Source: Comamonadaceae bacterium (GTDB taxonomy: Bacteria > Pseudomonadota > Gammaproteobacteria > Burkholderiales > Burkholderiaceae_C). From it: a stretch of DNA of 64,000 bases. Below the pieces are notes generated by a model. It had not been told where the DNA came from, did not search any database, and was given only the letters and a program-made list of their open reading frames with translations. Location of the stretch: the NCBI GenBank assembly GCA_015999985.1, contig JAECRA010000007.1, forward strand, positions 29,166 through 93,165, given 5' to 3'. A program made the translations under genes and the position numbers. Positions 16,680-25,441 of this stretch are shown one piece after another. The stretch's first letter is position 1. Each line of letters starts with the position of its first letter.

Positions 16680-18089
16680 GTGAAGCGCTACGAACAATTG
16701 GCCAGTGACATCGCAGAGTCCATAGCCAATGGAACGCTGCCCCTAGGTGCACGCCTGCCCTCCGTGCGCCAAACCTGCTCCAGCCGAGGCGTCAGCCCTT
16801 CCACCGTCTTCCAGGCCTATTACCTGCTTGAAGATCGCGGCTTGATTCAGGCGCGGCCCCGCTCGGGTTATTTCGTGGCCAGCAGCGCATCCACCGTGCC
16901 TGAGCCCGAGTCTTCCCGGCCTAGTGGGGAGCAGCAAGATGTAGAGGTCTCCGAACTGGTATTTCAGGTGCTGGAACACATGCGCGACCGCGATCTCGCA
17001 CCCTTGGGCTCGGCCTTCCCTGATCCGTCGTTATTTCCGCTCGAAAAACTGGCCATGGCGCAAAGCAAGGCTATGCGCAGGCTCGATCCGTGGCGTACGG
17101 TGGAGCATCTTTCGCCGGGCAATCCTGAGCTGCGCCGGCAGATCACTCTGCGCTACCTGGCAACTGCTTTCGCTATCGACTCCAGTGAGCTGGTCATCAC
17201 CAACGGCGCTATGGAGGCTCTGAATTTGAGCCTCGAAGTAGTGACCCAGCCCGGTGATCTAGTCGCCGTGGAGTCTCCCACTTTCTATGGCGCTTTGCAG
17301 GCATTGGAGCGGCTTAACTTGCGCGCCATAGAAGTTCCCACTCACCCTCGTACTGGAGTAGACGTGTCAGCGCTTGCCTCCATTTTGGAGCGGCACCCCG
17401 TAAAGGCATGTTGGTTCATGCCTAACTTCCAGAACCCCTTGGGCAGCCTGATGCCCGATGAAGCCAAGCAAGCCCTGGTGGAGCTGATTACAGAGCGCCA
17501 GATTCCGCTGATCGAAGATGATGTCTACGGAGAGTTGTACTTCGGAGCGCACAAGCCGCGGCCTGCCAAGGCTTGGGATACTCAAGGGCTTGTACTCCAT
17601 TGCAGCTCATTTTCTAAAACGGTGGCGCCCGGTTATCGAATTGGCTGGGTGGCCGCAGGTCGGTTTGCTGCCACTTTGGCGCGCCGCAAGCTGATGAGCT
17701 CATTGGCGGCCGCTGTGCCTTCTCAGGAAGCGTTGTCCCGTTATCTGCAGCAAGGCGGATATGACAGGCATTTGCGGCGATTGCGGCTCACATTGCTTGG
17801 AAACCGAACCGCCGCATTGCGTGCCATTGCCAAACACTTTCCTCCAGGAACACGGGCTTCGCCGCCTGAAGGCGGATACTTCCTTTGGATCGAACTGCCG
17901 ATGAACATAGACGCGTTGGCATTGCATCGCCTGGCTCTTGCGAACCAGGTCAGTAGTGCGCCAGGGCATTTGTTTTCTGCCGATCATCGTTTTTCTCATC
18001 ATCTGCGCATCAATTTCGGTCAGGCAGATGCTTCGGAGCTGGAAGCGGCGCTAGCAGTGCTGGGCAAGCTCGCAAGCTCGTTGATATAG
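16680..18089 (+). CDS. MocR-type regulator (GntR helix-turn-helix fused to aminotransferase)
   Basis: A 469-residue fusion. Residues 1-70 form a GntR winged helix (GARLPSVRQTCSSRGVSPST, with VFQAYYLLEDRGLIQARPRSGYFV). Residues about 110-465 are a fold-type I aminotransferase domain with FPDPSLFP, ITNGAMEALNLSL, FQNPLG, IEDDVYGELYF and the PLP lysine in CSSFSKTVAPGYRIGW. Such proteins bind PLP and an amino acid to control nearby amine or amino-acid genes. It starts with GTG. It is divergent from lrgA, and may regulate it or a gene elsewhere. Confidence 0.92.
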   Translation: MKRYEQLASDIAESIANGTLPLGARLPSVRQTCSSRGVSPSTVFQAYYLLEDRGLIQARPRSGYFVASSASTVPEPESSRPSGEQQDVEVSELVFQVLEHMRDRDLAPLGSAFPDPSLFPLEKLAMAQSKAMRRLDPWRTVEHLSPGNPELRRQITLRYLATAFAIDSSELVITNGAMEALNLSLEVVTQPGDLVAVESPTFYGALQALERLNLRAIEVPTHPRTGVDVSALASILERHPVKACWFMPNFQNPLGSLMPDEAKQALVELITERQIPLIEDDVYGELYFGAHKPRPAKAWDTQGLVLHCSSFSKTVAPGYRIGWVAAGRFAATLARRKLMSSLAAAVPSQEALSRYLQQGGYDRHLRRLRLTLLGNRTAALRAIAKHFPPGTRASPPEGGYFLWIELPMNIDALALHRLALANQVSSAPGHLFSADHRFSHHLRINFGQADASELEAALAVLGKLASSLI

Positions 18090-18285
18090 CGCCTGGACGC
18101 AGCGGTGAACTCTGCTGAACTTGGTCATTCCAATCACCTAGTCGACATCAAGTCCTCAGCTCTGATCCGGTAAAAAAAGCGGAATCTGCAGCTTTTCTTG
18201 GGAGCATGTGCTGTCCATAGTGAGGGTAGTCAGAACCGGCAGATACAGCCGTCAATGTTCACCCTCACTTCTTCGTAGAAAACGC

Positions 18286-19425
18286 ATGTCCGGTGCCTCT
18301 GGGTTGTGGCCTCTTCAGTTCAAACCTACCTCGATCCAGGCAGGCGCGGTAGGCACCGGAGCGGGTGCAAAGTCTGCCGGTTGGCTAGCGCATTTTTCAG
18401 AGACGCTCGATCAAGGTACCCCGAGTATTGATCTGCTGAGAAAATTTGCATTTGAAGGGCTGACACGCACAGGTGTCCCTGAAGCACTAGGAGGCGATGG
18501 CAGATCCTGGGCGGATACCGTTGAATCCATCGCGGAGCTGGCCCAATACTCCTTGACGGCTTCTTTCGTCCTTTGGAGCCACCGCACTTATATCGAATGC
18601 GTGGTCCGCAGCAATAACCCCGCGTTGCGTGAGCGGGAACTGCCCAAACTGCTTTCAGGTGAATGGGCTGGAGCGGTGGGTCTTTCGAATGCGATGAAGT
18701 TTGTTTGCGGGCTTGAACCCATGGAAGTGATCGCCAAACCGATATCGCGAGCCGAATCGCCGGAACACAAATGGCGCGTTAATGGCGTCCTTTCCTGGGT
18801 CACAAACGTTCGCTCCAGTGGTTTCAGCATAGCGGCGGCTGCGCAGCCTTCGGCGCCTGGGCCTGTCCCGGTCTTCGCTTTCAGGTCAGACATGCCGGGC
18901 GTTCAGCGGGGAGAGGATCTGGCGTTGATTGGGCTACGAGGTAGCGACGTTGCAGCTGTTAGTCTGAATGATGTGCCCACGGCGGCGGAGCACCGGCTAC
19001 ATGACAACCTGACGGTCTGGCTTACGCAGGTTCGGCCTCAGTTCCTGGGGTTTCAGTGTGGAATGTCGATTGGTTTGGCGCGAGCCAGTATTGCAACGGC
19101 TCATGAGCGACCTGCCCGCCGAGCAATATCAGACCCTCATCTCGTCGGGCTAAGCCGTGATTTGGAAGCTGATACCGGGATCCTGTACGAGGGGTTGAAC
19201 AATGGGCGGTTCAGTAGTGACCCGGCAGCCCTGTTTCGCTTGAGAATCGCTTTCGCCCGGCACGTGCAGCAAGCACTGCACCTTGAGTTGAAAGCCTGGG
19301 GCGGTCAGGCATATCTGGAAGATCAGGCCTCTGGATTCGCCCGTCGCTGGCGGGAGTCTGCATTGATCCCCGTTATCACCCCAAGTCTCGCGCAATTGGA
19401 AATCCAATTGAGCCTGCTCAAATAG
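18286..19425 (+). CDS. Acyl-CoA dehydrogenase-like flavoprotein
   Basis: The 379-residue protein resembles the acyl-CoA dehydrogenase superfamily, nearer the DszC/SfnB group than classical enzymes. It has LRKFAFEGLTRTGVPEALGG, an FAD-helix region (SFVLWSHRTYIE), AGAVGLSNAMKF and a late helical bundle ending in ARRWRESALIPVITPSLAQLE. The usual catalytic Glu of the beta-oxidation enzymes is not obvious. The ATG at 18286 fits the homology start, but lacks a strong ribosome site; the ORF reaches back to 18208. I would call it a putative acyl-CoA dehydrogenase or flavin monooxygenase. Confidence 0.7.
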   Translation: MSGASGLWPLQFKPTSIQAGAVGTGAGAKSAGWLAHFSETLDQGTPSIDLLRKFAFEGLTRTGVPEALGGDGRSWADTVESIAELAQYSLTASFVLWSHRTYIECVVRSNNPALRERELPKLLSGEWAGAVGLSNAMKFVCGLEPMEVIAKPISRAESPEHKWRVNGVLSWVTNVRSSGFSIAAAAQPSAPGPVPVFAFRSDMPGVQRGEDLALIGLRGSDVAAVSLNDVPTAAEHRLHDNLTVWLTQVRPQFLGFQCGMSIGLARASIATAHERPARRAISDPHLVGLSRDLEADTGILYEGLNNGRFSSDPAALFRLRIAFARHVQQALHLELKAWGGQAYLEDQASGFARRWRESALIPVITPSLAQLEIQLSLLK

Positions 19426-19432
19426 AAGCGAT

Positions 19433-19522
19433 GGCACGTTCAGCCTCAACGTGGCTGGTACCAACAAGGCCATCCGAGACCCCTTGTATGAACGCATCTT
19501 GAATCTGCGTGCCCGCAAATAG
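19433..19522 (+). pseudogene. Possible short coding remnant
   Basis: Just after the preceding stop, an open frame without its own start reads DGTFSLNVAGTNKAIRDPLY and ERILNLRARK to a TAG at 19520-19522. It looks protein-like but matches no family I can name. It may be the decayed end of an old gene, or chance. It is not part of the ORF that ends at 19425. Confidence 0.3.
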
Positions 19523-19556
19523 CCGCGCCATCGCCGTGGGCGACCACAAAGACACG

Positions 19557-20753
19557 TCAGGCCTTGGCGCTTTTTCTTTTTACCCACCGCCACACACCGG
19601 TCACGCAGATCAGTGCCACGAATATTCCGCTCAAACTGATCAATAAACGTCCGGGCACGCCCAGGAGTTTCCCGGAGTGAACAGGATAAAGCCACACCAG
19701 GAAGCGATCAGAAGCTGTACCGCTGGCATATCCAAAGCGGCTGAGCAAATTGCCGGATTCGACGTCAACGAATATCTGTTCATACCGAACGCGAAAGACG
19801 TGTTCACGCAGCCCGTTTTCCTTGAAGGCTACGCGATACAGACCTCGTGAAGCGTCATAACCCAAGTACCAATTATCATAGTCTCGCGCTTCATCTGGCA
19901 ATAGCGCGCGTGCTCGTTTGAGCGCTTGCTCAGGAGAGAGTACTGGTGACTTGGCCAATGGCACTGGAGCCTTGGGTATCGTGGTGAAAGGGTGTGGCGT
20001 AATGGGGCCGAACAGGCTGACTACTGGTTTGAAAAGCTCGTTCCCGAGATTGAGGTAGATACCGGTGAATGCGGTGGACAAGGTAAGCGGCAGTACCCAC
20101 AAACCGGCGGCTCTGTGCAGGTCATTGATTTTCCGAAAGCCTTTGGTTCTTCGCTTGATCTTCCACGCTGGCTTCCATCGGCTCCAGTAGCTGGCGCCCG
20201 GCTCTGATGTCTTGCTCGTTTTCAGTTTGACTGGCAGGGTGAGGTAGAGACCCGCTAAAGATAGGAGCAGCCACACCACTGCCACCGAGCCCAGCAGTTG
20301 ATTTCCTATGCGGCCGGGCAGGGTAAGGCTGCGGTGAAAGCGGTTCATCCACGGCATCAGGTGAGCACGATCCCATTGCCATTCGCCCCACTGACGCGAC
20401 CCAAGCACACGGCCAGTCGTGGGGTCCACGAACAGACGATCAAACCCGATGAATGCTCGGGTGGGGCCTCCAATGGATTTCGGCTCTACGTGTACCTCGC
20501 GCGCTTGCCCTGGCTGTGTATCTAACGGCATTTGCGTCACGCGAAGCCCTGGGTCTTGATCCTCTATTCTGGCAATCAACTCATCGAGCGGTAATGCTGC
20601 CCGGGTTGTTGCCGTATGGAAAAGCTCAGGATTGAGCCAGGAATCCAGTTCGTGTTCGAACGCTATCAAGCTGCCCGAAAGGCTGCTTGTCAACAGAAAG
20701 ACCGCGACACTGAGGCCGCACCAGCGGTGCAGCCTGCGGAGCAGGGCGCGCAC
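19557..20753 (-). CDS. PepSY-domain membrane protein (iron-regulated type)
   Basis: A 398-residue inner-membrane protein of the PepSY_TM family. The N-terminal helix (RRLHRWCGLSVAVFLLTSS), three further hydrophobic segments and the C-terminal LLISLSGIFVALICVTGVWR with a short cytoplasmic tail fit the family pattern. It starts at a GTG 4 bases after the TonB receptor stop, so it is in the same transcript. Relatives are iron regulated and probably reduce or transport iron from siderophores at the inner membrane. Its placement after the receptor supports a ferric-siderophore reductase-like role. Confidence 0.88.
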   Translation of the reverse strand: MRALLRRLHRWCGLSVAVFLLTSSLSGSLIAFEHELDSWLNPELFHTATTRAALPLDELIARIEDQDPGLRVTQMPLDTQPGQAREVHVEPKSIGGPTRAFIGFDRLFVDPTTGRVLGSRQWGEWQWDRAHLMPWMNRFHRSLTLPGRIGNQLLGSVAVVWLLLSLAGLYLTLPVKLKTSKTSEPGASYWSRWKPAWKIKRRTKGFRKINDLHRAAGLWVLPLTLSTAFTGIYLNLGNELFKPVVSLFGPITPHPFTTIPKAPVPLAKSPVLSPEQALKRARALLPDEARDYDNWYLGYDASRGLYRVAFKENGLREHVFRVRYEQIFVDVESGNLLSRFGYASGTASDRFLVWLYPVHSGKLLGVPGRLLISLSGIFVALICVTGVWRWVKRKSAKA

Positions 20754-20757
20754 CCGA

Positions 20758-23256
20758 TCACCAAACGTGCGTGTAGCTGATTTTCAGCACAGCGCCTGCC
20801 GCCGGGAGGCGGCTGGTGTTGTTATTGCTTCTGAGAAGTTGGCTGTAGAGTGGGTAATAGTGGCGATTGAACAAGTTTTCAATACCGAACGAAAGCCGGT
20901 TCTTTGAGTCGATCTTCCATTGGCTGATCAGGTCCACCGTGGTGTAGCCCTGGGTGTCGTATCGGCCGAAACTTGTTTTCCCGTCCAGGCGGTAATCCTT
21001 GGATGCGTAGGAAGTCGCCTGGACGCGATGGCTCCAACGTGCGTTCGGTCTGTATTCCACATATGCCGTCAATTTCAGCGGAGGAATCCGGAAGCCGGTC
21101 ATGCTTTGGTAGTTGCTCGCGGTCTGCAACAGTTCGCGACCCTTCATCCAGGTGAGAGTACCCCCAAGACTCCAGTGATCGTCTGTGCTGAAGTAGTCCA
21201 GACCAGCTTCCAATCCGTGTATCTTTTCTTTGGTGCGCAGCAGCGTAAGTCCGTTATTGAAGCTTTGAACGGCTCCCAGAGTGGATTGAGATTGGAAGAC
21301 GCTCAGGTTCGCCTGGACGTTGTTGAATTTCCCGCGCCAGCCGAGTTCGAAGGTGTTGGTCTTGATGGGTTGAAGATTGGAGTTGCCTAAGTCAAATCCA
21401 AGTGTGGCGTTGCGCACCACTACTCCAATATCGGGCAACTCGAAGCCTTGACTGTAGGAGGCATAGAACTCCTGGCGTTTGACTGGCGTGAACACGGTAC
21501 CCAGGTTGAACGTCGATGAACCATACTTGACCGTACCTCCGGCGATGGACTGGGGATTAGGCAACTTCGATTGAGAGAGCGGCGTGAAGTCATTGAAGCG
21601 CGCTTCTGCCCGGTCATAGCGCGCGCCGCCTTCAAGAGACCATTTTTCGTTGAACTTATGCTGCAACTGCGCAAAGCCGCCAAAACTGCTGGTGGTAATG
21701 GGCGGCATGTAGATCAAGCGGCCTGTTTTGTTGAAGACGAGGCCACCGCTGGCGTCATATGCCTTGGGGTCGAACACGTCAATGGGCATGTCCGTGCGTT
21801 CATGGTTGAAGTCAGCGCCCCAGATGAGCAAGGTTTTCTTGTCTTGCCCCAGCGGAGTCTTGATGGTGAGTCGGCCGCCGAATACTTTTGAGTTCTGCAT
21901 GGCCTGATCGATATTGGCGCCACGCACGGGAACCGCGCGCGCATCGAAAGGCGAAAACCGGGTGAAGAAATCCCTGTCATAGAGTTGCGCGGCGAGCGTG
22001 CTTCCTCCGATGTCTCGGTTCTCATAATCCAGACCAAGCAAAGTGTTCTTGATCTGATTCTGATCAGCAAGCTGCAGCCCTTTTATAGGGCGGGCTGCAG
22101 CGGTGCCCGCCGGCAAGCGAGCCACGGAGGGATCGGAGGCGTAGCGGGTGTCCTGATCGGCGTTGTAGTGGCTGGCAGAGAGTTGCAGCCGCTGGTTGGC
22201 ATCCATCTTGAGGCCCACCTTTGCGGAGGCGTTATACACATTGGAGTCAAACAAATCGCCTTGGCTGGGCTCGGGTGCAATACGGTCGCCCTTGGCATCA
22301 AATGAGCCGCCAATTCGCCGGCCACCTACGCTGAACGAGTAGTCGAGCTTGTCGTTTCCACCTGAGAGATAGTGCTGAACTTCACCGCCAAGGCCCGAAC
22401 CTCCCAGCCTGGAGAGTGGGCTCACGCCGGTCACAGTGGTTTCGGCCTTGGGCTCGCCTGAGGGCTTTTTCGTTTGAATGGCAATGATGCCGCCTGCTGC
22501 GCCACTGCCGTAGATGGCGCTACTGCCGCGCAACACTTCTATCTGCTCAATATCTGCAGGGTTGACGTTAGCCAGATTTCTGGATGAGTCACGGTTGGTG
22601 TTGAGGGGAATGCCATCGATCAGCACCAACATGTTGCGGCCGCGAAGCGTTTGCCCATAGTCGGTGATGGTATGGCTGGAGTCCGCCATACCTGGAACCA
22701 TTTTGCTGAGCATGGTGGCAAGACTGTCTGAGCCTTGTCTGAGCTGCTGAATCTCCTCTTCCTCCAGGACGGTGACCTGTCTTGCAGGTGCTGTCAGGTT
22801 GTTCTGCGTACGCGCAGTAACCGTTACTGTGGCCAACTGCCCGACTTCACCCGGTTCGGTGATTGAGGACGATTCGTCATTGGCTACTTTTGATGCTGGT
22901 ATTAGCCGCAGCCCGTATCCGCCGCCGCTCAAGGGGACAGCTTGCAAGCCCGTGCCTGCCAGGAGCGCGACCAAGCCACTGGCTACATTGAATTCGCCCT
23001 TCAACCCCGGGCTGGATTTGCCTTGGGCCAGGCTGCTCGAAGCCGCGAGATGAATACCTGATTCAGCCGAAAATCGCGTGAGTGCGAATGGGAGCGGCCC
23101 CGAGGGAATGTCATAGGTCCGCACGGTGGATGGAGCGGTCTGCGCATGCGCAGGAGACGTTATCGACAAGAATGAGCTGCTTGCCAGCGCGATGTGCAGG
23201 GCAGTTGCAATAGGTCGCAAGGCGAAGGCAACGCAGGAGTGAGAACCACGAAGCAT
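20758..23256 (-). CDS. TonB-dependent receptor with STN signalling domain
   Basis: An 832-residue outer-membrane receptor. A signal peptide ends near AHAQ (residue 39). Residues 48-118 form an STN domain (RTYDIPSGPLPFALTRFSAE), followed by a TonB-box area ATVTVTARTQ and a plug domain (VLIDGIPLNTNRDSSRNL, IEVLRGSSAIYGSGAAGGII). The barrel follows and ends aromatic (ISYTHVW). The STN domain and the FecR/FecI genes upstream mark it as a signalling transducer for a siderophore or other iron chelate. ATG 23256 is chosen; a TTG at 23274 is an alternative. Confidence 0.93.
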   Translation of the reverse strand: MLRGSHSCVAFALRPIATALHIALASSSFLSITSPAHAQTAPSTVRTYDIPSGPLPFALTRFSAESGIHLAASSSLAQGKSSPGLKGEFNVASGLVALLAGTGLQAVPLSGGGYGLRLIPASKVANDESSSITEPGEVGQLATVTVTARTQNNLTAPARQVTVLEEEEIQQLRQGSDSLATMLSKMVPGMADSSHTITDYGQTLRGRNMLVLIDGIPLNTNRDSSRNLANVNPADIEQIEVLRGSSAIYGSGAAGGIIAIQTKKPSGEPKAETTVTGVSPLSRLGGSGLGGEVQHYLSGGNDKLDYSFSVGGRRIGGSFDAKGDRIAPEPSQGDLFDSNVYNASAKVGLKMDANQRLQLSASHYNADQDTRYASDPSVARLPAGTAAARPIKGLQLADQNQIKNTLLGLDYENRDIGGSTLAAQLYDRDFFTRFSPFDARAVPVRGANIDQAMQNSKVFGGRLTIKTPLGQDKKTLLIWGADFNHERTDMPIDVFDPKAYDASGGLVFNKTGRLIYMPPITTSSFGGFAQLQHKFNEKWSLEGGARYDRAEARFNDFTPLSQSKLPNPQSIAGGTVKYGSSTFNLGTVFTPVKRQEFYASYSQGFELPDIGVVVRNATLGFDLGNSNLQPIKTNTFELGWRGKFNNVQANLSVFQSQSTLGAVQSFNNGLTLLRTKEKIHGLEAGLDYFSTDDHWSLGGTLTWMKGRELLQTASNYQSMTGFRIPPLKLTAYVEYRPNARWSHRVQATSYASKDYRLDGKTSFGRYDTQGYTTVDLISQWKIDSKNRLSFGIENLFNRHYYPLYSQLLRSNNNTSRLPAAGAVLKISYTHVW

Positions 23257-23388
23257 GGTGATGGTCTTGATCAAGAAATGTGGAGAAATGGCGAGCGCCT
23301 CATTTCCTGCATCGAACTGGCTGCCTGCTATGCGGTGGCTGTCGCTCTTGGATGTGGCCCTCTCTCACTAGGTAAATCAGCCGAGATT

Positions 23389-23419
23389 AAAAAAGCGGAA
23401 CCACTTCCGCATTTTTTTT
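23389..23419. terminator. Bidirectional intrinsic terminator between fecR and receptor genes
   Basis: AAAAAAGCGGAA (23389-23400) pairs with TTCCGC (23405-23410) followed by ATTTTTTTT. The poly-A side gives a T-tract on the minus strand after fecR; the T-tract on the plus strand is also good. It separates the sigma/anti-sigma operon from the receptor gene, which must then use its own promoter. Confidence 0.75.
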
Positions 23420-23552
23420 CAAACTTTCCTTGGAGTTGGTTTCTTTGCCAACGTCCTCCATCCGTGGATGGGCCGGCGGTGAGACTGGCAGGCGGTAGCG
23501 CGGGAGCATCAAGTAAAGGTGAGACGCTCCCCGGAAGCGCGTACCCACGGGA

Positions 23553-24527
23553 TCACAAAGGTTCCAACGTGACCCACCACGGCAGCGTGCGACGCACCCG
23601 CAAGGTGGCGGCGTCTGCCAGAAGATTCAGTGTGGTGTTTACATCGTGCAGAGGAAAAGAGCCAAATACCCGCTGCTGCGCGATGGCGGGGTCCACACCA
23701 ATATGCTGGTGTGTGTAGCGGCGCAGTTCTTCCACCACCTCGATCAAGGGGGTGTCCAGCGCCACCAGATCGCCGCGGCTCCACGCGGCGCTTGATAGGT
23801 CGGTAGATGTCGGGGGCCTGATGCCTTGCGCGTTGAAGCGCGTTTGCTGGCCTGCGGGAATGGTTTTGACAGCACCACTCGCGGCGGTACGGATTTCAAC
23901 CGCTCCTTGATACACCGCGAGCACGGTTTGCTCGTCTTCGCGCCGGACTGTAAAGCGGGTTCCAAGGGCACGCAGCCAGCCCTGCGGTGTCTCAACGATG
24001 AATGGGCGCTTGGAGTCGTCTGCAGCGGTGTCGATGAGGAATTCACCGGTCAACAGCTGCAACCGTCGGGAGTCGGTGCTGTATTGTTGGTTGAATGCGC
24101 TGGCGGTATTGAGCCAGACTCGGGTCCCGTCGGGCAGTTGAATCTCGCGTATTTCTCCTACGCCCGTGCGGTGATTGGCTCCCAAAGCCAGCACCAAGGG
24201 GCCGAGTGAACTGCGCCAGCCCATCCAGCCCAGCGCACCCGCGCTAGTGGCCACCACCGCGCTGGTGAGCACATGGCGGCGGCGCCAGGTGCGGGTGTTG
24301 GCAGAGTGAAGGTTCTCTGCGGTCAAATGGGGGTCCGTGGTCTCCTGCAGCGGTGCCAGTACGCGCTGACTGATTGCTTCCACGTAGCTCCAGGCTTGGC
24401 GATGTTCTGGATTGGTTACTAGCCACGCCTTCCAGCGAGCCCGGTCTCTGGGTGTTTCTTCGCCTGAAATCAGCAATGCGTACCACTCCGCCGCTTGCTG
24501 CATGGTGGCATGGGAAGGTGTGTGCAT
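23553..24527 (-). CDS. FecR-family anti-sigma/sigma regulator
   Basis: The 324-residue protein has an N-terminal DUF4880 domain (QQAAEWYALLISGE and WKAWLVTNPEHRQAW, residues 8-45), a membrane segment (about 88-108, VLTSAVVATSAGALGWMGW), then the periplasmic FecR domain (VGEIREIQLPDGTRVWLNTAS, RRLQLLTGEFLID). It reads a signal from the STN receptor and controls the FecI-type sigma factor encoded 10 bases upstream. The C-terminal part contains a DUF4974-like region. Confidence 0.92.
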   Translation of the reverse strand: MHTPSHATMQQAAEWYALLISGEETPRDRARWKAWLVTNPEHRQAWSYVEAISQRVLAPLQETTDPHLTAENLHSANTRTWRRRHVLTSAVVATSAGALGWMGWRSSLGPLVLALGANHRTGVGEIREIQLPDGTRVWLNTASAFNQQYSTDSRRLQLLTGEFLIDTAADDSKRPFIVETPQGWLRALGTRFTVRREDEQTVLAVYQGAVEIRTAASGAVKTIPAGQQTRFNAQGIRPPTSTDLSSAAWSRGDLVALDTPLIEVVEELRRYTHQHIGVDPAIAQQRVFGSFPLHDVNTTLNLLADAATLRVRRTLPWWVTLEPL

Positions 24528-24537
24528 CAGGTGCGTA

Positions 24538-25086
24538 TCAGGAGTCTTGAAGCAGACCGGCCACGGTTTGGCTGGCTTGTGCCTGCATGCAGCGCAGCAT
24601 GATCTGCGCTACGTACTTGCGCACCATCCGCGTGGAAACGCCCAGTTCTGCGGCCACTTCCTGGGCGCTCATTTCGCACACAGAGGATAGAAGAAAAGCC
24701 CGAGCAGCCTTGGGCGGCGCGCCTAGCAAAAGGGTGCCAATTTCGTGCAGCGCTTCCAGAACAATGGCTTGCCGCTCTGCAGAGGGGGCGAAGGCCTGCG
24801 GGGATGCGGCCAGGGTATCCAGCCAGGCTTGCTCGATTTCGCGCCTATGCCAGAGGTTGATGCACATCCCTTGAGCCATGGTGCGCAGATACCCTCGCGC
24901 CTCTCCCTCGCTGGCAAACCCACGTGGAGCTGGCTTGACGATAAGCCGCAAGAACGCGTCATGCGCCAGATCGGCTGCATCTGCAGCGTTGCCCAGGCGT
25001 TTGCGTAACCAGCCCAGCAACCAGCTGTGATGATCGAGATAGAGTGTTTGCACGTCAGTGTGCAAGGGGAGGGTGGCGACAACCAT
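24538..25086 (-). CDS. FecI-type extracytoplasmic-function sigma factor
   Basis: A 182-residue ECF sigma factor. Region 2 (HSWLLGWLRKRLGNAADAADLAHDAFLRLI) and region 4 (LSSVCEMSAQEVAAELGVSTRMVRKYVAQ) are clear, as in FecI/PvdS-type factors for iron uptake. It should direct transcription of the TonB receptor promoter when the chelate is sensed. The ATG at 25086 is preceded directly by a Fur-like palindrome with no visible Shine-Dalgarno, so the message may be short-leadered or leaderless. Confidence 0.92.
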   Translation of the reverse strand: MVVATLPLHTDVQTLYLDHHSWLLGWLRKRLGNAADAADLAHDAFLRLIVKPAPRGFASEGEARGYLRTMAQGMCINLWHRREIEQAWLDTLAASPQAFAPSAERQAIVLEALHEIGTLLLGAPPKAARAFLLSSVCEMSAQEVAAELGVSTRMVRKYVAQIMLRCMQAQASQTVAGLLQDS

Positions 25087-25087
25087 G

Positions 25088-25118
25088 GATATAAATAGGA
25101 ATGGTTCTTATTTATATC
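25088..25118. promoter_or_regulatory. Fur-box-like palindrome
   Basis: A 31-base near-perfect palindrome runs from GATATAAATA (25088-25097) through GGAATGGTTCT to TATTTATATC (25109-25118). The middle resembles the Fur consensus GAATGATTCTCATT. It begins two bases before the sigma start codon, so Fur binding would block transcription of the sigma gene in iron-rich cells. Confidence 0.75.
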
Positions 25119-25193
25119 TGAAGTGTACTCTTCTGGCAGTAGCTCTCTTCTGCATAGGGTGCCGCTTCTCGTCGGCTGTCGGCAGGTTCCCCG

Positions 25194-25224
25194 CTGGGAC
25201 CGCCGAGCTCCCGCTCGGCATACG
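25194..25224. repeat. Nested hairpin repeat, copy 2
   Basis: CTGGGACCGCCGAGCTCC is followed by CGCTCGGCATACGC and shows the same layout and most bases of the copy at 70-111. The stem is GCCGAGC (25202-25208) with GCTCGGC (25213-25219). The changes fall in paired positions or in loops, so the structure is kept while the sequence drifts. The function is unknown. Confidence 0.7.
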
Positions 25225-25366
25225 CGCTTGCAGTCTTCCTGGCGTCCCTGATTCGAACTGCGCGGAGCAGCCTCTGGCAAGCCCAGTTAAGTGGATTTCC
25301 TTCTGTGGCGATGCACTACCGCGCGGAGGGTATTTTCCGATACCAGGGCGTGATCTCGAATTGAAC

Positions 25367-25385
25367 CCACCCCTGGGGGTGGGGC
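25367..25385. repeat. G/C-run palindrome, short version
   Basis: CCCACCCCTGGGGGTGGGG is an imperfect palindrome that resembles the longer perfect one at 28197-28230. Both flank the large FG-GAP gene. The relation suggests one repeat family, or a flanking duplication. Confidence 0.5.
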
Positions 25386-25441
25386 GCTGTAGCACTTAAC
25401 TTCCTAGACTGATGCCAGTCATACAGTCGGATTTAAGAGCA

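Noticed and set aside
24723..25280. Alternative frame over the sigma-factor start
   Set aside because: It is out of frame with the clear sigma-70 region 2 and region 4 motifs, and extends over the Fur box.
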